From: Anaerolineales bacterium | Lineage (GTDB): Bacteria; Chloroflexota; Anaerolineae; Anaerolineales; Villigracilaceae | DNA length: 64,000 nt | NCBI GenBank assembly: GCA_020847435.1 | Contig: JADLBX010000009.1 | Span: 19,247-83,246, forward strand | Direction of reading: 5' to 3' | Shown here: positions 35,225-43,709 of the stretch, one piece after another | How the letters are laid out: every line of letters begins with the position of its first letter | How positions within the stretch are numbered: the stretch's first letter is position 1 | Notes under the pieces: model-generated | The model's input: only the letters and a program-made list of their open reading frames with translations | The model's database searches: none | Told to the model about the DNA's origin: nothing | Position numbers and translations under genes: made by a program

Positions 35225-36742
35225 TTAAAGTTTTAACAACAATTTAATTTCGGACCAAATGATCGGCAGGCAAATGAGTCCGCCGATGACCATACCAATC
35301 AACGCGGTGAGCGCCGCGGAACCGGGGATGTACAACGCCAGCAAGTATGCCGTCACGCCGCCGATGACTGCGGCAACCAAGCCTTTGCCGACCGCGCTCC
35401 ACACGACGAGCGGTTCGTGCATCCGCTTGCTCAGCCAACTGAAGAGGAAAATGGATTCAACGAGCAACGCGATCTCGGCGAATGCGATGACCGGCGCGCC
35501 GATGTGTTTGAAGAGCGTGATTCCAAAATAGCCGACGCTCACGAACACGATCAGGCGGATGATGACCGCGTAGAGCGGGAATAACGGCTCCTTGCGCGCG
35601 TAGAACGAGCGCGCCGCGATCTCTTGAATCGAAAACCCAGTGAGCGTGAGGAGGTAGGTGCGCGTTGTCCACGTGATGAGCGCGGACGTTTCATCGCCGA
35701 AGCCGAACGCGGCGCGCACGAGCGGGTTGATTCCCGCCGCCATCACCGCCGCGATGGGAAGCGTGAGGGCGATCAAAACTCGAAGGGCGCGTTCGACCGC
35801 TAGACGGAACTCATGCCACCCGTCGCGTGAAGCGAGTTCCGAAAGAGTCGGGAGCATCGCGGTGGCGATCGCTGTCCCAAGTAGAGTCTCAGGAACTTGC
35901 ATGATCATCCAACCATACGCTAGCGACGTGACCGCGCCCTCCTGCCCGGTGAGTGAGGCGAGATAATCGCGCACGATGACGATGGATTGAATCCCGCCCA
36001 TGGTGAGCAAACGCGGACCGAGCAACTTCAACGCTTCGAGCAAACCCGTGTGACGCAGGTCGAGCGCGGGAGTCCATTTGAAGCCGAAACGGAACAGCGC
36101 CGGGATTTGCACGCCGAGATGAAGCGCCGCCCCGAGGATCACGCCATACACGAGACCTTGAATGCCGAAGATTGGAACGAAGACGAGCGCGCCGAAAATT
36201 TGACCGACGTTGTACATCGTCGGCGCGAGCGCGGGCAAAAGGAAATGCTGGTTGGCTTGCAGGCTTGCCATCACCAAACCGCTGATCGAAAAGATGATCG
36301 TGCTGATGAGGTTGAGTCGCATGAGTTCCGCGACCAGCGCGCGCTGTTCCGCCGTGAAGCCGGGGACAATGACGTTGTCCACCAGATGTTGCGCGAAAAT
36401 AAAAATGATCACGGCGGCTGAAACGGTGACGAGAAAAGCAAGATTGGCAACGCGCGAGAACAAATCCCATGCGGCTTCACGGCTCTTCGTCGTGAGATAT
36501 TCGCTCATCAACGGGATGAACGCCATCGCCAGCGCGCCGCCCGAGATCAGCGCGAACAACACGTCGGGCACATTGTTAGCGGAGTTGAACACGTCGAGCA
36601 AGCCAACTTCGTCCGTGTAGATGCGCGAGATGATGCCCACGCGCACGAAGGCGAGGACTTTATCCAACCCGAAAAACATCGCGATCAAAATGGACGTGCG
36701 CGCTAGAAAAGATATTTTTTTTGTTTCGTCGTTAAGGGACAT
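35225..36742 (-). CDS. murJ: Lipid II flippase
   Basis: The 505-residue protein has about 14 membrane segments and the MurJ/MviN pattern. Characteristic segments are FFGLDKVLAFVRVGIISRIY near the start, FNSANNVPDVLFALISGGALAMAFIP and the cytoplasmic loop MLPTLSELASRDGWHEFRLAVERALR. MurJ moves the peptidoglycan precursor lipid II across the membrane. Here it follows a lipoprotein gene with an 11-bp overlap. The FemAB pair at 17025-19217 is in the same window but not linked to it. Confidence 0.93.
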   Translation of the reverse strand: MSLNDETKKISFLARTSILIAMFFGLDKVLAFVRVGIISRIYTDEVGLLDVFNSANNVPDVLFALISGGALAMAFIPLMSEYLTTKSREAAWDLFSRVANLAFLVTVSAAVIIFIFAQHLVDNVIVPGFTAEQRALVAELMRLNLISTIIFSISGLVMASLQANQHFLLPALAPTMYNVGQIFGALVFVPIFGIQGLVYGVILGAALHLGVQIPALFRFGFKWTPALDLRHTGLLEALKLLGPRLLTMGGIQSIVIVRDYLASLTGQEGAVTSLAYGWMIMQVPETLLGTAIATAMLPTLSELASRDGWHEFRLAVERALRVLIALTLPIAAVMAAGINPLVRAAFGFGDETSALITWTTRTYLLTLTGFSIQEIAARSFYARKEPLFPLYAVIIRLIVFVSVGYFGITLFKHIGAPVIAFAEIALLVESIFLFSWLSKRMHEPLVVWSAVGKGLVAAVIGGVTAYLLALYIPGSAALTALIGMVIGGLICLPIIWSEIKLLLKL

Positions 36743-37217
36743 AGGGAGGTAAATCCATCACCTTGAATTTTCCGTCGCTGTTGCGCGCCACGCGATATTC
36801 AAATTGAGAAACGGGCGGCATCTCGGTTTCGTCTGCGCCACAGCACGGACCCAACGCAAACAAACTTCCGTCAGCGTTGCTGAATTCTACCTGAAAGATG
36901 TGCGTGTCGCCTTGCGTCGTTTCGGATGTCGCAGTACGAACTTTCAGGCATTGCAATCCCGCGTTTTCGCAAGACCAACTCCACAACGCGGCATGATCCG
37001 TCGGGTCTGCGGACGAGTTGAAGACTTGCAGTTGCTCATACTCGCCGCCGTACAGCAAATCCGCTTCGGCGTATTGCTTTGCGTTCAACAGGTCGAAAAA
37101 TCGAATCAAAACTTCTTGCGCTTCGCTGGCTGTTGACGGCAAGGATGTCGACGCAGGAGTCGCTTGCGGCGCGCAACTTGCAAGAAAGAGCGCCGCGATC
37201 AACACAAACTGTTTCAT
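36732..37217 (-). CDS. Lipoprotein of unknown function
   Basis: The 161-residue product has a short lipoprotein signal with lipobox LASC and acceptor C15. The mature part carries four further cysteines (CENAGLQC and CC in LGPCCGADE), which may form disulfides outside the membrane. The pattern EVLIRFFDLLNAKQYAEADLLYGG suggests the cystatin/NTF2-like fold used in many small lipoproteins, but I cannot name the family. It overlaps murJ by 11 bp and the SDR gene by 1 bp. Confidence 0.7.
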   Translation of the reverse strand: MKQFVLIAALFLASCAPQATPASTSLPSTASEAQEVLIRFFDLLNAKQYAEADLLYGGEYEQLQVFNSSADPTDHAALWSWSCENAGLQCLKVRTATSETTQGDTHIFQVEFSNADGSLFALGPCCGADETEMPPVSQFEYRVARNSDGKFKVMDLPPYVP

Positions 37218-38014
37218 TAAAAAGTTCCCTGAATGATTCCGCCGTCCACATTCAGCAAAATGCCTGTGATGTACGACGCGGCGGGCGAGACGAGGAAGAC
37301 GGCGGCGTTGGCAAATTCTTCGGGATGGCCCATTCGCCTCAGCGCGGTGGACTCGACTTGCTTACGCTTCTCTTCCTCCGGGGAGGTCTGGTTCGCCTGC
37401 GCCCGATCGTTCATCAACTCTTCGACGCGCTCGGTCTCCGTCCAGCCCGGCAGAATGGAGTTAAAACGGATGCCCTCCTTCCCGAGTTCCAACGCGAGCG
37501 ATTTGGTGAGTCCCGCCGTCGCCGCGCGGGCGCTGTTCGATATCAGCAAATTTGGAATCGGCTGTTTGACCGAATACGAAGTGATCGTCAACACGCTCGC
37601 TGAATCGGATTTTCGCAAATGCGGCAGCGCGGCTTTGATCAATCGCACGTGACTCATCAGGCACAAGTCAATTCCTTTTTGCCACGCGGCATCGTCGAGC
37701 GAATCAATCGAACCCGATTTCGGTCCGCTCGCGTTGGTGATGAGGATGTCCAGCCCGCCAAACGCCTCGACGGTTTGCTGAATCAATTTTTCAGGCACAT
37801 CGGGCAAGGATACATCGCCAGCGAATCCTTCCACCTGTGCGCTTGCGCGTGTTTCCTTGTTTACCTTCGCCGCTATATCCTTGATCGTCCCCTCATCCCG
37901 CCCATTGATCGCCACGCGGCATCCTTCTTTTGCAAGCAAGAGCGCGGCGGCGTAGCCCAATCCGCGGGAGGAGCTAGTTACCAGCGCGCGTTTGTTTTTA
38001 AGGTGTAAATCCAT
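37217..38014 (-). CDS. SDR-family oxidoreductase with altered catalytic residues
   Basis: The ATG at 38014 has GGAGA upstream and gives 265 residues. The Rossmann start RALVTSSSRGLGYAAA and the INGRDE segment suit an NADP-dependent SDR. In the expected YxxxK site the chain reads LLISNSARAAT, so tyrosine and lysine are replaced by serine and arginine. That variant is known in a sub-branch of SDRs with SNxxR patterns, so the enzyme may be non-classical. The C-terminal GILLNVDGG is normal. It lies in the murJ operon. Confidence 0.85.
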   Translation of the reverse strand: MDLHLKNKRALVTSSSRGLGYAAALLLAKEGCRVAINGRDEGTIKDIAAKVNKETRASAQVEGFAGDVSLPDVPEKLIQQTVEAFGGLDILITNASGPKSGSIDSLDDAAWQKGIDLCLMSHVRLIKAALPHLRKSDSASVLTITSYSVKQPIPNLLISNSARAATAGLTKSLALELGKEGIRFNSILPGWTETERVEELMNDRAQANQTSPEEEKRKQVESTALRRMGHPEEFANAAVFLVSPAASYITGILLNVDGGIIQGTF

Positions 38015-38051
38015 GCGGTCTCCTTGGGGTAGGGGACAAGTATACAAGAAA

Positions 38052-38088
38052 ACAGGTAGACACGTTTTGTGTTTTCGTGTCTACCTGT
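38052..38088. repeat. ACAGGTAGACACG-type inverted repeat
   Basis: Exact 13-bp arms ACAGGTAGACACG (38052-38064) and CGTGTCTACCTGT (38076-38088). Related runs lie in the SUF spacers at 43636-43698 and 45431-45494. Confidence 0.8.
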
Positions 38089-38192
38089 CTACTTTTATCC
38101 TGCTCTCCCATACATCCCCATCCGACAAATTTGCATCCACCCATGTACACATCTTTCGCTAAACCCGCCTAATTACCCAACCATCCAGCCGC

Positions 38193-38540
38193 CTACGCGT
38201 ACATCCCCCAATCCAACGCGGATGGGTCTTCCATCATCGAGAAGTCCCACATATCCATACCCATCTCGATGGTGACGGGCATATTCAATCCTTCGGTTGC
38301 CTTGGCTTTGGTCATTTCGATCATCGCCGGACCGTACGGGCAGAACGGAGTGGTGAGGATCATCTTCACGTGCGCAACGCCGTCCTCGATCGAAATATCG
38401 CGCACCAAACCGAGTTGGATGATGTGCATCCCGATCTCGGGGTCAATTACTTCGGAAAGTCTCTCCCGGGCGGGAGCGACCATTTCCGGGTGCGTTTGGT
38501 GGATTGTCCATTGGATCTCGTTGACGGTCTCTTCGGTCAT
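38193..38540 (-). CDS. MIP18/SufT-type iron-sulfur assembly factor
   Basis: The ATG at 38540 has GGAG upstream and gives 115 residues. The fold is DUF59/MIP18: RERLSEVIDPEIGMHIIQLGLVRDI (read across two segments), and TTPFCPYGPAM with the conserved C67. Such proteins (SufT, PaaD, human MIP18) help place iron-sulfur clusters. The position next to sufR and the SUF cluster supports a SufT role. A 33-bp palindrome lies between it and sufR. Confidence 0.88.
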   Translation of the reverse strand: MTEETVNEIQWTIHQTHPEMVAPARERLSEVIDPEIGMHIIQLGLVRDISIEDGVAHVKMILTTPFCPYGPAMIEMTKAKATEGLNMPVTIEMGMDMWDFSMMEDPSALDWGMYA

Positions 38541-38554
38541 TTTTATCTCCAAAG

Positions 38555-38587
38555 AGACCTGTGAGGTCTTCAAGACCTCACAGGTCT
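38555..38587. repeat. 33-bp perfect palindrome with a one-base centre between sufR and the sufT-like gene
   Basis: Arms AGACCTGTGAGGTCTT (38555-38570) and AAGACCTCACAGGTCT (38572-38587) match exactly around a single C. It fills the space from just after the sufR stop to just before the next ribosome site. Confidence 0.9.
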
Positions 38588-38591
38588 GAAT

Positions 38592-39212
38592 TTAGTTTTT
38601 CGTTCCGGGATTTACTACATACGTACAGCGCGCGCTTCCATCCAGAATACATTGAACTTTTTGGGCGGGGAGGGCAAGCATCTTTGAGATCAATGTTTGG
38701 TCCACTGTGCAGACCTCCGGGTGCGCGACGCTGATCTGGTAATAAGGACATGCGAGTTCGTGGATCTGGTACTCCTTATCCTTCTTTTCCCACTCGATTG
38801 TGAAGCCCTCCTGCGCGAGCATCTCCTTGACGAAGTTTAGCCGCTCTTCGATGCTGAGGTCCTTGATCTGGTCGGAATATTGATCCGCCATGTTTTCCGC
38901 GATCTGGCTGAATAACTTGTTCACTTCCGGCGCGGGCATGGTCTCTTTCATCTGAGCCAGCAATTTGGTTGTGAGCCGCAAATATTTCGTTGGGAAGCGT
39001 TCCATCCCATCCGGTGTGAGCGAGTAGATGAAGCGCGGGCGCCCCACGCCGTGCCGTTCTTCATCTGCCTTGATCAGCCCCTCGGCGGTGAGGTTGGTGA
39101 GGTGGTGGCGGACAGAAATAGCGTTGATCCCCACGGCTTCGGCAAGTTCGTTGATGCTGATTTTCGGCTTGCGGTGTAGTGTATCGAGAATCCGGTCTTT
39201 CGTGCTTTTCAT
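38592..39212 (-). CDS. sufR: SufR-type iron-sulfur cluster repressor
   Basis: This 206-residue protein from the ATG at 39212 has an N-terminal winged helix (KISINELAEAVGINAISVRHHLTNL, read across two segments). Its C-terminal region carries four cysteines: C155, C168, C188 and C196. The C-X12-C pair (C155 and C168) matches the spacing in cyanobacterial SufR, which binds an iron-sulfur cluster and represses the suf operon when the cluster is present. The later pair is spaced differently (X19 and X7). It is divergent from sufC, and a likely operator lies between them. Confidence 0.85.
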   Translation of the reverse strand: MKSTKDRILDTLHRKPKISINELAEAVGINAISVRHHLTNLTAEGLIKADEERHGVGRPRFIYSLTPDGMERFPTKYLRLTTKLLAQMKETMPAPEVNKLFSQIAENMADQYSDQIKDLSIEERLNFVKEMLAQEGFTIEWEKKDKEYQIHELACPYYQISVAHPEVCTVDQTLISKMLALPAQKVQCILDGSARCTYVVNPGTKN

Positions 39213-39243
39213 AGTGGGCAGTATAACCGTCTGCTTTTGTATT

Positions 39244-39301
39244 GTCAATATACTAGAAAAATATCATAAATATTGACTTTTGCTCTCTGCCCTGCTATAA
39301 T
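39244..39301 (+). promoter_or_regulatory. suf promoter with a candidate SufR operator
   Basis: A -35 TTGACT (39273-39278) and a perfect -10 TATAAT (39296-39301) have an ideal 17-bp spacer. An exact 8-bp inverted repeat, GTCAATAT (39244-39251) and ATATTGAC (39270-39277), overlaps the -35 box. It lies in the divergent gap with sufR, so it could control both genes. Confidence 0.75.
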
Positions 39302-39358
39302 GCCGCCGGTTCAAGTATAAACGCCAGTAATGGCTTATCTGTAAGGAGCAAATCACGC

Positions 39359-40132
39359 ATGTCGCAACTCGAAATCAAGAATCTGCACGTTAGCATCGGA
39401 GATAAGGAAATTCTCAAAGGTCTTTCACTCACTGTAAATCAGGGTGAGATCCACGCCATTATGGGACCGAACGGAACGGGGAAGTCCACGCTGGCTTATA
39501 CATTGATGGGACATCCCAATTACACCGTCACGCAAGGCGAAGTCATTTTCAAAGGACAAAACGTATTGGAGCTCGAACCCGACGAACGCTCGCGACTTGG
39601 CATATTCCTCGCGTTCCAATACCCGGTTGCCATCCCCGGCGTAACGGTCGCCAACTTTTTGCGGACCGCCATCAACTCGCGCCGCCGCGTGGAAAACCCA
39701 GCCGACAAAGGCATCCCGATCCCTGAGTTCCGTAAATTGCTGATCGAGAAAATGAAGATGTTGAAAATGGATCAGAACTTTGCCGGGCGTTATCTCAATG
39801 ACGGATTCTCCGGCGGCGAAAAGAAACGCGCCGAAATTCTGCAGATGGCAACCTTGAAGCCCGAGATCGCCATTTTGGATGAGACCGATTCAGGCCTGGA
39901 TATTGACGCGTTGCGCGTCGTGGCAGAGGGCGTCAACGCCTTGAGCGGATCCGAGCTCGGCGTGCTGGTCATCACGCACTATCAGCGCTTGTTGAACTAC
40001 ATCAAACCGCACTTCGTCCACATCATGCTCGATGGACGCATCGTCGAATCGGGCGGACCCGATCTCGCGCTGCATCTCGAAGAGCAAGGTTACGAATGGG
40101 TGCGCGAGAAGCACGAGGAACTTGCCGCATAA
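39359..40132 (+). CDS. sufC: SUF assembly ATPase
   Basis: This 257-residue ABC-type ATPase drives the SufBCD scaffold for iron-sulfur clusters. The Walker A is GPNGTGKST, the signature [10 protein letters not shown] and the Walker [15 protein letters not shown]. The gene starts after AAGGAG and follows the strong promoter at 39273-39301. It opens the plus-strand SUF cluster, and sufB follows 83 bp later after a CCACAAAG-type repeat. Confidence 0.97.
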   Translation: MSQLEIKNLHVSIGDKEILKGLSLTVNQGEIHAIMGPNGTGKSTLAYTLMGHPNYTVTQGEVIFKGQNVLELEPDERSRLGIFLAFQYPVAIPGVTVANFLRTAINSRRRVENPADKGIPIPEFRKLLIEKMKMLKMDQNFAGRYLNDGFSGGEKKRAEILQMATLKPEIAILDETDSGLDIDALRVVAEGVNALSGSELGVLVITHYQRLLNYIKPHFVHIMLDGRIVESGGPDLALHLEEQGYEWVREKHEELAA

Positions 40133-40199
40133 TTAGCCACAAAGTTCACCGAGAAAATGAGTTTTTATCTTCTCGGAATCTCTGTGGTCTCTGTGGCTG
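40133..40199. repeat. CCACAGAG-type inverted repeat between sufC and sufB
   Basis: The arms read TTAGCCACAAAG at the left and CTCTGTGGCTGA at the right, with a second internal pair CCGAGAA / TTCTCGG. It fills the gap between sufC and the sufB ribosome site. Confidence 0.65.
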
Positions 40200-40215
40200 A
40201 ACATTTGGAGACACT

Positions 40216-41625
40216 ATGAGTGAAGATGCGCAAATCTTAGAAGATATTGGCGAGTATAAATACGGTTTTCACGACCGTGACGATTACTACACCTTTAAAT
40301 CCCGCAAGGGACTCGACCGCGAAGTGGTGGAGCAGATCTCGCACATGAAGGGCGAGCCGCAGTGGATGCTCGACTTCCGCTTGAAGGCGCTCGACCATTT
40401 CACGAAGCGACCGATGCCGAACTGGGGTCCCTCGTTGAAAGAGCTGGACCTCGACAACATTTATTACTACGTCAAGCCGACCGAGAAAAGCGAAAAATCA
40501 TGGGACGACGTTCCCGACGACATCAAGCGCACATTCGATAAACTCGGCGTGCCGGAAGCGGAACGAAAATTCCTGGCGGGCTTGGGCGCGCAATACGAAT
40601 CGGAGATGGTGTATCACTCCATTCAAGAACATCTCGAAAAGCAGGGCGTGATCTTCCTCTCGATTGAAGACGGGCTGCGCCAGCACCCCGACCTGTTCCG
40701 TGAATATTTCGGGACGGTCATCCCGATTGAAGATAACAAGTTTGCCGCGTTGAACAGCGCGGTTTGGTCGGGCGGATCGTTCGTGTACGTGCCGAAAGGC
40801 GTGAAGGTGGATTTGCCCCTGCAGGCATATTTCCGTTTGAACACCGCGAACGTCGGTCAATTTGAACGGACGCTCATTATCGTGGACGAAGGCGCGTCGG
40901 TGCATTACGTCGAAGGTTGTACCGCGCCGCAATACACCACCGATTCGTTCCACTCCGGTGTGATCGAGATCATCGTCAAAAAAGGCGCGCGCTCGCGTTA
41001 CTCGACGATTCAAAACTGGTCAACGAACGTCTACAATCTCGTAACCCAACGCGCCAAAGTATTCGAGAACGGCACGCACGAATGGGTGGACGCCAACCTC
41101 GGCTCGAAAGTCACGATGAAATATCCATCATGCTATCTGATGGAACCCGGCGCGCGCGGTGAGATGCTCTCGATGGCGTTCGCAGGACCCGGTCAGACGC
41201 AGGACGCGGGCTCGAAGATGGTGCACTTCGCGCCGAACACGTCGAGCAAGATCACCTCGAAATCCATTTCCAAAGCGGGCGGACGCGCGTCCTATCGCGG
41301 TTTGCTCAAAGTCCACAAAGGCGCGAAGGGCGTCAAGTCCAACGTTGTGTGCGACGCGTTGTTGCTTGATCCGCAATCGCGCTCCGACACGTACCCCTAC
41401 ATCGAAATTGACGAAGACGACGTCACCATTGGTCACGAAGCCTCGGTGAGCAAAGTGGGTGAGGAGCAACTCTTCTACCTCATGAGCCGCGGTCTCAGCG
41501 AAGAAGAAGCCACGACCATGGTCGTCTCCGGTTTCATCGAGCCGCTCGTCAAAGAATTACCGATGGAATACGCGGTTGAGATGAATCGTTTGATCGCGTT
41601 GCAGATGGAAGGAAGTATTGGGTAA
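40216..41625 (+). CDS. sufB: SUF scaffold protein SufB
   Basis: The 469-residue protein is the SufB part of the SufBCD scaffold. It shows the SufB/D core ([21 protein letters not shown], read as two segments) and the conserved later part with [12 protein letters not shown], whose cysteine is a candidate cluster ligand, and [23 protein letters not shown] (also read in two parts). The length is normal. Its stop codon is followed directly by the palindrome at 41626-41644. Confidence 0.97.
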   Translation: MSEDAQILEDIGEYKYGFHDRDDYYTFKSRKGLDREVVEQISHMKGEPQWMLDFRLKALDHFTKRPMPNWGPSLKELDLDNIYYYVKPTEKSEKSWDDVPDDIKRTFDKLGVPEAERKFLAGLGAQYESEMVYHSIQEHLEKQGVIFLSIEDGLRQHPDLFREYFGTVIPIEDNKFAALNSAVWSGGSFVYVPKGVKVDLPLQAYFRLNTANVGQFERTLIIVDEGASVHYVEGCTAPQYTTDSFHSGVIEIIVKKGARSRYSTIQNWSTNVYNLVTQRAKVFENGTHEWVDANLGSKVTMKYPSCYLMEPGARGEMLSMAFAGPGQTQDAGSKMVHFAPNTSSKITSKSISKAGGRASYRGLLKVHKGAKGVKSNVVCDALLLDPQSRSDTYPYIEIDEDDVTIGHEASVSKVGEEQLFYLMSRGLSEEEATTMVVSGFIEPLVKELPMEYAVEMNRLIALQMEGSIG

Positions 41626-41644
41626 CGCAAATTGCCAATTTGCG
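41626..41644. repeat. Palindrome with one-base centre directly after the sufB stop
   Basis: Exact 9-bp arms CGCAAATTG and CAATTTGCG around a single C. With one mismatch it extends to 41622-41648, which includes the stop codon TAA. Confidence 0.85.
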
Positions 41645-41659
41645 CTACAGGAAAAAATT

Positions 41660-43000
41660 ATGCAAGAAAAACCAAAAGTAGTAATTTCAAAGACTAGACG
41701 CGCGGAATCAGCCGCGAGCGATTTCTCATTCACTGAAGCGGACGTGCGCAAGGGAGTGGACGCGCTCGCTTCTTACCGGACCTCAGCCTGGTCCGCCTTC
41801 GTGAAGAATCGCCTCCCCGACACGTCCCTCGAAGCGTGGCGCCGCACGGACATTCACGTCTTGCCTGCCGATAAATTTGTCTTTCCAAAACCGGGCGCGT
41901 TCAACGATTTGCCTCCGGTGCGCGAAGATTTGTTGCGCCCGCTCGTTGCCGACCAGCATGGCGGGCAGATCATTCTAACGCCTGGCGGCTCGAAGATCGA
42001 ACTCGATGAGAAACTCGCGAAGAAAGGCGTCGTCTTCACCGACCTGCTGACCGCCGAACAAAAATATCCCGAACTGCTCGCAAAGATGATGGGCAAAACC
42101 GTCAATGTGGAGGAAGGGAAGTTTTCCGCGCTGGCTGGCGCGTTCGCGCAGAACGGCGTGGTGTTGTATGTTCCCAAAGGCGTGACCGTGGACGAGCCGC
42201 TTCACTCCGTGTTGTGGGGACCGGGCGCGAACCTGGCTCACGTTTCGCACATCCTCGTGCTGGTGGACGAGGGCGCGTCGGTGACGTATGTTCACGAAGC
42301 CGCGTCGCCCGACGAGGTTGGGGCAAACTCCCTGCACGCGGGAATCGTCGAAATCCAAGCGCTGGACGGCGCGGCGTTGAAATTCGTCGAATTGCAATCG
42401 TGGGGGCGGCACGTCTGGAATTTCAGCCACGAACGCGCGCGCGTCGAACGCGGCGGCAATCTCGATTGGATCTTCGGCGCCATCGGTTCGCGTCTCACGA
42501 AAAACTTTTCCGAACTCGATCTCGCAGGCGACGGCGCGCAGGGACGTATGTCTGGTTTTTATTTTACGGACGGCGCCCAACACCTCGACCACGACACGCA
42601 ACAGAACCATTTTGCGCAACACACGACCAGCGACCTGTTGTTCAAGGGCGCGTTGAAAGGCAAGAGCCGCTCGGTGTGGCAGGGTATGATCTACGTGGCG
42701 CCCGGCGCGCAAAAGACCGACGGGTATCAGGCGAATCGCAACCTCGTGTTGAGCGACGGCGCGCGCGCCGATTCGATCCCCGGTTTGGAAATCCTTGCCG
42801 ACGACGTGCGTTGCACGCACGGCGCGACGGTCGGCAAGTTGGAAGCGGAGCCGCTTTTCTATTTGAAGTCGCGCGGCATCCCGCAAGCGGAAGCGGAGAA
42901 GATCATGGTGGAGGGATTCTTCGACCCGATCTTCCAGCGCATCCCGTTCGAGGGCGTGCGCGAGCGCTTCCAGCAATACATTGCCGATAAAATGGCGTAG
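41660..43000 (+). CDS. sufD: SUF scaffold protein SufD
   Basis: The ATG at 41660 gives 446 residues; a longer reading from 41618 crosses the palindrome and is rejected. The beta-helix core shows VVLYVPKGVTVDEPLHSVLWG (read as two segments), DQQ-type loop LDHDTQQNHFAQHTTSDLLFKG and the end LFYLKSRGIPQAEAEKIMVEGF. It pairs with SufB and binds SufC. The order sufC-sufB-sufD is typical. Confidence 0.96.
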   Translation: MQEKPKVVISKTRRAESAASDFSFTEADVRKGVDALASYRTSAWSAFVKNRLPDTSLEAWRRTDIHVLPADKFVFPKPGAFNDLPPVREDLLRPLVADQHGGQIILTPGGSKIELDEKLAKKGVVFTDLLTAEQKYPELLAKMMGKTVNVEEGKFSALAGAFAQNGVVLYVPKGVTVDEPLHSVLWGPGANLAHVSHILVLVDEGASVTYVHEAASPDEVGANSLHAGIVEIQALDGAALKFVELQSWGRHVWNFSHERARVERGGNLDWIFGAIGSRLTKNFSELDLAGDGAQGRMSGFYFTDGAQHLDHDTQQNHFAQHTTSDLLFKGALKGKSRSVWQGMIYVAPGAQKTDGYQANRNLVLSDGARADSIPGLEILADDVRCTHGATVGKLEAEPLFYLKSRGIPQAEAEKIMVEGFFDPIFQRIPFEGVRERFQQYIADKMA

Positions 43001-43018
43001 CCAGAATCGAGACGTTGA

Positions 43019-43618
43019 ATGGCAACAACAAAATCAAAAAACATGACCAACTCCAAATCGAAAAAGACCAAGGCAAAACCCGCGCCGCGGAAAACCATGA
43101 AAATTGTGAGCCGCTCAAAGCCGGGCGCTTCCGCTCCAAAAGATGAGGCAAAGGCGGCGGCGAAACAGAAGCCGAAATCCATCGTCCTCGCGCCGCGCAA
43201 ACCGGAACCGGCGCGCACGCGCCCTGTTGCAACAACCAAAGTCCGCGGGACGAGCAAGGGATACTCGTCGCGTGTGCTCTCTTCAGCCGACCGTAAAATG
43301 CTGAAAGGCTTACGCATCCCGCAATACAATTACATGAAGCCGCCCGGCGCGTTGCACGATTTTCAAGTGGGCGATGCGGTGGAAGTGTATTGCGACCACG
43401 AGAAGAACCGCGACCGTGTGCGCGGCTGGATCCGCGGCACTGTCGTGCAAGTGGATAACAAACTCGTCGCGGTGCAGTTCCGTTCCAACGTATACCTCAC
43501 TGACGGCTGGATGGTGCCGGACCGCATCTTGTGGTACCCGCTGACCTCCGAACACATGCGTCCAGCGCCGGGCAAGAAGTCGGCGCGCCGCGAAGAGCGG
43601 ATGATCCCGGAATATTAG
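43019..43618 (+). CDS. Unknown basic protein between sufD and sufS
   Basis: The 199-residue protein has a long Lys/Pro/Ala-rich N-terminal half (about 1-80) and a compact C-terminal domain (about 112-185). That domain reads as an SH3/Tudor-like beta barrel: VGDAVEVYC, GWIRGTVVQVDNK and VAVQFRSNVYLTDGW. I do not recognise a family. The basic tail suggests nucleic-acid or ribosome contact. It starts 18 bp after sufD in the same direction, so it is probably made with the SUF proteins. A role in the pathway is not shown. Confidence 0.75.
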   Translation: MATTKSKNMTNSKSKKTKAKPAPRKTMKIVSRSKPGASAPKDEAKAAAKQKPKSIVLAPRKPEPARTRPVATTKVRGTSKGYSSRVLSSADRKMLKGLRIPQYNYMKPPGALHDFQVGDAVEVYCDHEKNRDRVRGWIRGTVVQVDNKLVAVQFRSNVYLTDGWMVPDRILWYPLTSEHMRPAPGKKSARREERMIPEY

Positions 43619-43635
43619 TGGGGCAGGCGGGCGCG

Positions 43636-43698
43636 TAGACAGGTAGGCACGGATACACGTGACGCCTTGTTTACTTGTGTACCTGTTTCCCTGTTTAC
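43636..43698. repeat. GTAGACAGGTAGGCACG-type repeat before sufS
   Basis: The spacer holds GTAGACAGGTAGGCACG on the left and TTGTTTACTTGTGTACCTG then TTTCCCTGTTTACC on the right, loosely inverted copies of the same unit. Same family as 38052-38088 and 45431-45494. Confidence 0.65.
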
Positions 43699-43709
43699 CA
43701 TTCTTTCTC

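Noticed and set aside
41975..42976. Long open frame opposite sufD
   Set aside because: It mirrors a conserved coding region and has no domain pattern or ribosome site.
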